From contig NC_046683.1 of assembly GCF_009870125.1 (NCBI RefSeq), forward strand, positions 67,037,869 to 67,101,868: a stretch of DNA of 64,000 bases. The letters are read 5' to 3'. The notes below the pieces were generated by a model. The model was not told the DNA's origin, did not search any database, and worked only from the letters and a program-made list of their open reading frames with translations. Below are positions 60,843 to 64,000 of this stretch, piece by piece (the first letter of the stretch is position 1; each line of letters starts with the position of its first letter). Position numbers and translations under genes: made by a program. Source of the stretch: Drosophila pseudoobscura. Taxonomy: Eukaryota > Arthropoda > Insecta > Diptera > Drosophilidae.

Positions 60843-61994
60843 ATGTCAGAAAGACCAGAAATAGCCAAAGATGCTGTGCTGAAGCGTAGCGAGCGCATTC
60901 CTGAGGGCACTCCCCAGGTTCAGGGCTATGATTTCAACCAGGGCGTGGATTACAGCAAGCTCTTTGAATCATATAAAAACACCGGATTCCAAGCCACAAA
61001 TCTCTGCCTGGCTATGCAAGAGATTAATAAAATGGTAAGCCCAATTGAATCCCTGACAATCGACAACTCAAGCACTAAACACTGACAGCTAGATTGCAGG
61101 GCTCAACCGCTGGATGCAGAGCAGGAGGACCTCCATGAATCGGACGACTTCATTCGGCGACGGAGCAGTTGCACCATATTTTTGGGCTACACCTCCAACC
61201 TGGTATCGTCCGGAATGAGAGAGACAATACGTTTCCTTGCCGAGCATCGGATGATCGACTGCATTGTAACCACCGCTGGTGGCGTGGAGGAGGATTTCAT
61301 AAAATGCCTTGCCCCCACATTCATGGGTTCCTTCGACCTCAACGGACGGGAGTTGCGCGACCGGGGAATCAATCGCATTGGCAATCTGCTGGTCCCCAAC
61401 GACAATTACTGCAAGTTTGAGGACTGGTTAATGCCACTGCTTGATGAAATGCTCGAAGATCAGCGCGCCAAGGGCACGGTGTGGTCTCCATCTCGCATCA
61501 TCAATCGACTGGGCGAAAGGATTGCGGATCCCAGGTCGATCTACTACTGGACAGCCAAGAATCAAATTCCCGTCTTTTGTCCGGCACTAACAGATGGCAG
61601 TCTTGGTGATATGATGTACTTCCACTCTTTCCGTCAGCCTGGCCTGGTTGTGGACATACTCTCCGATCTGCGACGCCTCAACACAATGTCCGTCAAGGCC
61701 GTCAACAGTGGCATGATCATTGTGGGTGGCGGTGTCATCAAGCATCACATCTGCAATGCAAATTTGATGCGAAATGGCGCCGACTACTCGGTGTTCATCA
61801 ACACCGCTTCGGAATTCGATGGCAGCGACAGTGGCGCCCGTCCAGACGAGGCAATATCTTGGGGTAAGATACGCAAAGATGCTACGCCTGTTAAGGTGTA
61901 CGCCGAGGCCAGTTTGGTCTTCCCCCTCATTGTGGCCGAAACCTTTGCCAAGCGGCATTTTTCCAAGAAAAATGTCGACTCTCCCCCAGTGTAA
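60843..61994 (+). CDS. DHS: Deoxyhypusine synthase, 2 exons, 365 aa
   Basis: Uses NAD and spermidine to transfer an aminobutyl group to one lysine of eIF5A, the first step of hypusine formation; cytosolic homotetramer. Exons are 60843-61034 and 61089-61994. The acceptor at 61,088 (CACTGACAG) keeps the frame ([11 protein letters not shown]) better than the TTGCAG eleven bases downstream. Motifs include [17 protein letters not shown], the NAD-binding [17 protein letters not shown], and [12 protein letters not shown] with the catalytic lysine at about 324 (human Lys329). Length is close to human DHPS (369 aa). I recall it as CG8005 in D. melanogaster. Confidence 0.95.
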
Positions 61995-61999
61995 ATAAA
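61994..61999 (+). terminator. DHS polyadenylation signal overlapping the stop codon
   Basis: AATAAA begins at the last base of the TAA stop (61992-61994). If used, the 3' UTR would be only about 20 bases. No other AATAAA is obvious in the next 250 bases. Confidence 0.5.
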
Positions 62000-62319
62000 T
62001 GTTTATGTAAGGAAAAAGTAATGGACACGTATGTAACTTGTGTCCTGCGCCCACCCCCCCAAGTAACACTTAACTTGCCAATATATCTGTGGGGCGCAGC
62101 GTAAAAGCCAGAGGCCATTTATATTTTCCACTGTGCTGTCCTGTCCACTAGGCAGCGACGGCCATAATGTCTGGCTTGCGCGAGTAAAACGCCCCCTCTG
62201 GACCAACATCGGACGATTCGTTATATGAATTATGCATACATCTGTGAAATATTAAAATTAAATTAAAAAATGCGTTAAATTTAAACTGTGCACCACCACT
62301 CTTCTTCACCAGCGATCTT

Positions 62320-62541
62320 TCACGGTAGATCGGGCGTTTTCAGCATAGTTTTTTGAAAGTTTGAAATCCTTTCCAGATTCACGTAGAGCCTGGCAAGGTG
62401 CTGGACCTGGGTGTCTCCAAAGTGCTGTGCTTCACTCCAGAAGTAAACCGTCCCAAGCAAAGTTGTCATTGGCAGCAGGAGAAAACCATTAACCGTCGTT
62501 GGAGATGTTGCAGAATGTGATAAAGACAACAAGCCTTTCAT
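62320..62541 (-). CDS. candidate small membrane protein, 73 aa
   Basis: I do not recognise it. The ATG at 62541 has a good fly context (TCTAAAATG). The product starts MKGLLSLSHS, has one hydrophobic stretch (GFLLLPMTTLLGTVYFW) and a polar tail LARLYVNLERISNFQKTM ending TPDLP. Third codon positions in the tail favour C/G, unlike the flanking AT-rich DNA, and the frame stays open for 32 codons upstream without another ATG. That could mean an upstream exon or chance. It is convergent with DHS, about 325 bases past its stop. Confidence 0.3.
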   Translation of the reverse strand: MKGLLSLSHSATSPTTVNGFLLLPMTTLLGTVYFWSEAQHFGDTQVQHLARLYVNLERISNFQKTMLKTPDLP

Positions 62542-64000
62542 TTTAGACTCTAGTGGGTAATAATTTTTTGTTATGTAGGGGCCGGATAGTTCGTAGAGTG
62601 CCGCTAAAATGCAACTTTTGTTTGCCCATTTCCACAATCAGCAGTAAGATTGTGGTCGCAGATGTTTACTTTATCGTCTGGTGTGTCCTTAATTGTTTGG
62701 ACTGGCGGTACACATAAATGCTTTACCACCGCGACTTTGCATTTGTAGTCTTGCGCTTGATGGTCGGTTCGGAAATTGTTGGAGGACCAAACATGCAGTC
62801 GCATGAGCCCATAAAATTAGTCGTTTATTTTGTGACCACTAATGTAAGAGTTTGGCTGGGCTTCCCCGTCACCTTCTCAAATCTTTCCCCGTTTTTTCTC
62901 TCCTCCATATAGTATGGCCTGGAACTTTGACTGGTGTCTGTGCGCATCATTAAAGCCAAGGGGGAAACTTTTTTTCGCACACTTTCTTTTTTGTTCTCTC
63001 TGTGCCTCGGGCCCTGCCACTGTACTGTCCTGTCCCCCTCTGCCAATTGCATCGACAGTGGGTGCTACATATTTCAGCGATTTTCATGCAGCAGACGCAA
63101 GGGAAGGAGGGGAAATTTTGGCAACTTTTTCACAACTGCTTGGAAGTTTTTTCCCGGTTTTTTACCCTCCATTTTAAATGAACGTGGGGCACAGGGTGTG
63201 CGAGCATATGTATAATATAGCAACCAATGTGTGCTCTATCAAAATTCTGAAATTTATATACAGGATACAGTTTGCAGTTGCACTTGTGCTTCTGCACTCT
63301 GCATAACTTTGGTCATCGATTAACACAAATTTATGTTATCTGGCAGGGGAATCAATTGCAGACAGAGGACCATTATCGGCAGACGACCACTGCTACGAAG
63401 TTCTTAACTGCATCCACACACACACACACACACACACATTGGCCGCTGTCCCTCTTCAACAAACTCTCACTTAAAAACTAATTACGAACAAAGCTGTTGC
63501 TGCAAGTCGTTTTGTTCTCCTTGCGGCTAGCAGGACAGGCTGAGGCGGCAGCTAAGTGCGTAGATTTTTACCAGAACCAGTACCAGTGTGGCTGCCAAGT
63601 TAGTCCCTCCCTCCGCGATTACTGGGAAATTAAAACTACATTAAAACTTCTGCAGTTGACAGAGCAAGAAGAAAGAAAGCATCCGCCGTCCAACAGGATT
63701 TTCTCAGGCTGCTGGACTCGCTCGGGAGTTCGTCACATCACCACTGGGGCTTGCCTCAATACTCGTATAGCATCGGGTACAGTTGCTATAATTAATGGCT
63801 GTTCCCTCCATGGTATCCGAAGTGGCGCCTGCATTCTGGTCGTTTCCATGGAAATGTGTGCACTGGGTCGCAGTAAAAAAGCATTCACAGGTTATTTGCT
63901 CGGACGACGCGAATGACCGGGCTCTTCAGCATAATATGCTTGCAGGACGTCTCCGGTCGGAGACTGGAGATTCACGCTAAACTGTTCCGGCTCCTGTCGT
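62542..64000. other. non-coding flank
   Basis: No supported gene. ORFs here lack ATG starts or family similarity. An AC repeat lies at 63415-63438. The window may end inside the 5' region of another gene. Confidence 0.45.
63415..63438. repeat. AC dinucleotide repeat
   Basis: About twelve consecutive CA units. Confidence 0.85.

Noticed and set aside
63497-63916. 139-codon + strand ORF near the window end
   Set aside because: The open frame starts at a TTG, has no early ATG, no clear splice acceptor and no family similarity; kept out of the features.
1-64000. tRNA, rRNA, CRISPR arrays or intact transposons
   Set aside because: None found by eye. No cloverleaf-like block, no regularly spaced identical repeats with unique spacers, and no transposase or reverse-transcriptase ORF.

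Overview
The window reads as Drosophila nuclear DNA. Gene order, intron style, dense microsatellites and housekeeping core-promoter motifs all fit. An obscura-group fly (pseudoobscura, persimilis, miranda or subobscura type) is my best guess, and the species call is inference. The genes recognised all lie in cytological region 66 of D. melanogaster 3L as I remember it, i.e. Muller element D, which is chromosome arm XR in D. pseudoobscura. All exon boundaries below were read by eye from splice signals, reading phase and family similarity.

Layout. Positions 1-20,815 hold no recognisable protein gene. This stretch is rich in simple repeats and GAGA/CTCTC tracts and contains several candidate non-coding exons with good splice sites, so it most likely holds upstream promoters and 5' leader introns of rhea. 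rhea (talin, + strand, 15 coding exons, 2,865 aa) fills 20,816-34,708. A repeat-bearing gap (about 35.4-36.4 kb) separates it from RecQ4 (- strand, 36,562-41,607). Next come Nmt (- strand, 42,879-44,446) and, divergently, the UDP-xylose synthase gene (+, 44,775-46,394). The nuclear receptor ERR follows (- strand, 46,965-48,502), then autophagy gene Atg18a (+, 50,288-52,319) and MED24 (+, 53,683-58,650). MED24 carries a mitochondrial-type DnaJ gene nested antisense in its first intron (53,894-55,315). UbcE2M, the NEDD8-conjugating E2 (- strand, 58,919-59,625), and deoxyhypusine synthase (+, 60,843-61,994) complete the set. The last 2 kb hold at most one small candidate ORF.

The genes are functionally unrelated: adhesion linker, DNA helicase, N-myristoylation, nucleotide-sugar synthesis, transcription, autophagy, chaperone, neddylation and hypusination. 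Most are TATA-less housekeeping genes packed head-to-head or tail-to-tail.

The most interesting structure is a repeated promoter-type cassette of GGTATATTT boxes. It occurs at 61-150, upstream of RecQ4 (41,877-42,180, reverse orientation) and upstream of MED24 (53,241-53,565), each time pointing in the direction of the gene downstream. The RecQ4 and MED24 copies share an 87-nt block at about 77 identical positions plus a second block further upstream. At MED24 the block runs directly into a DRE and an Ohler motif 1.
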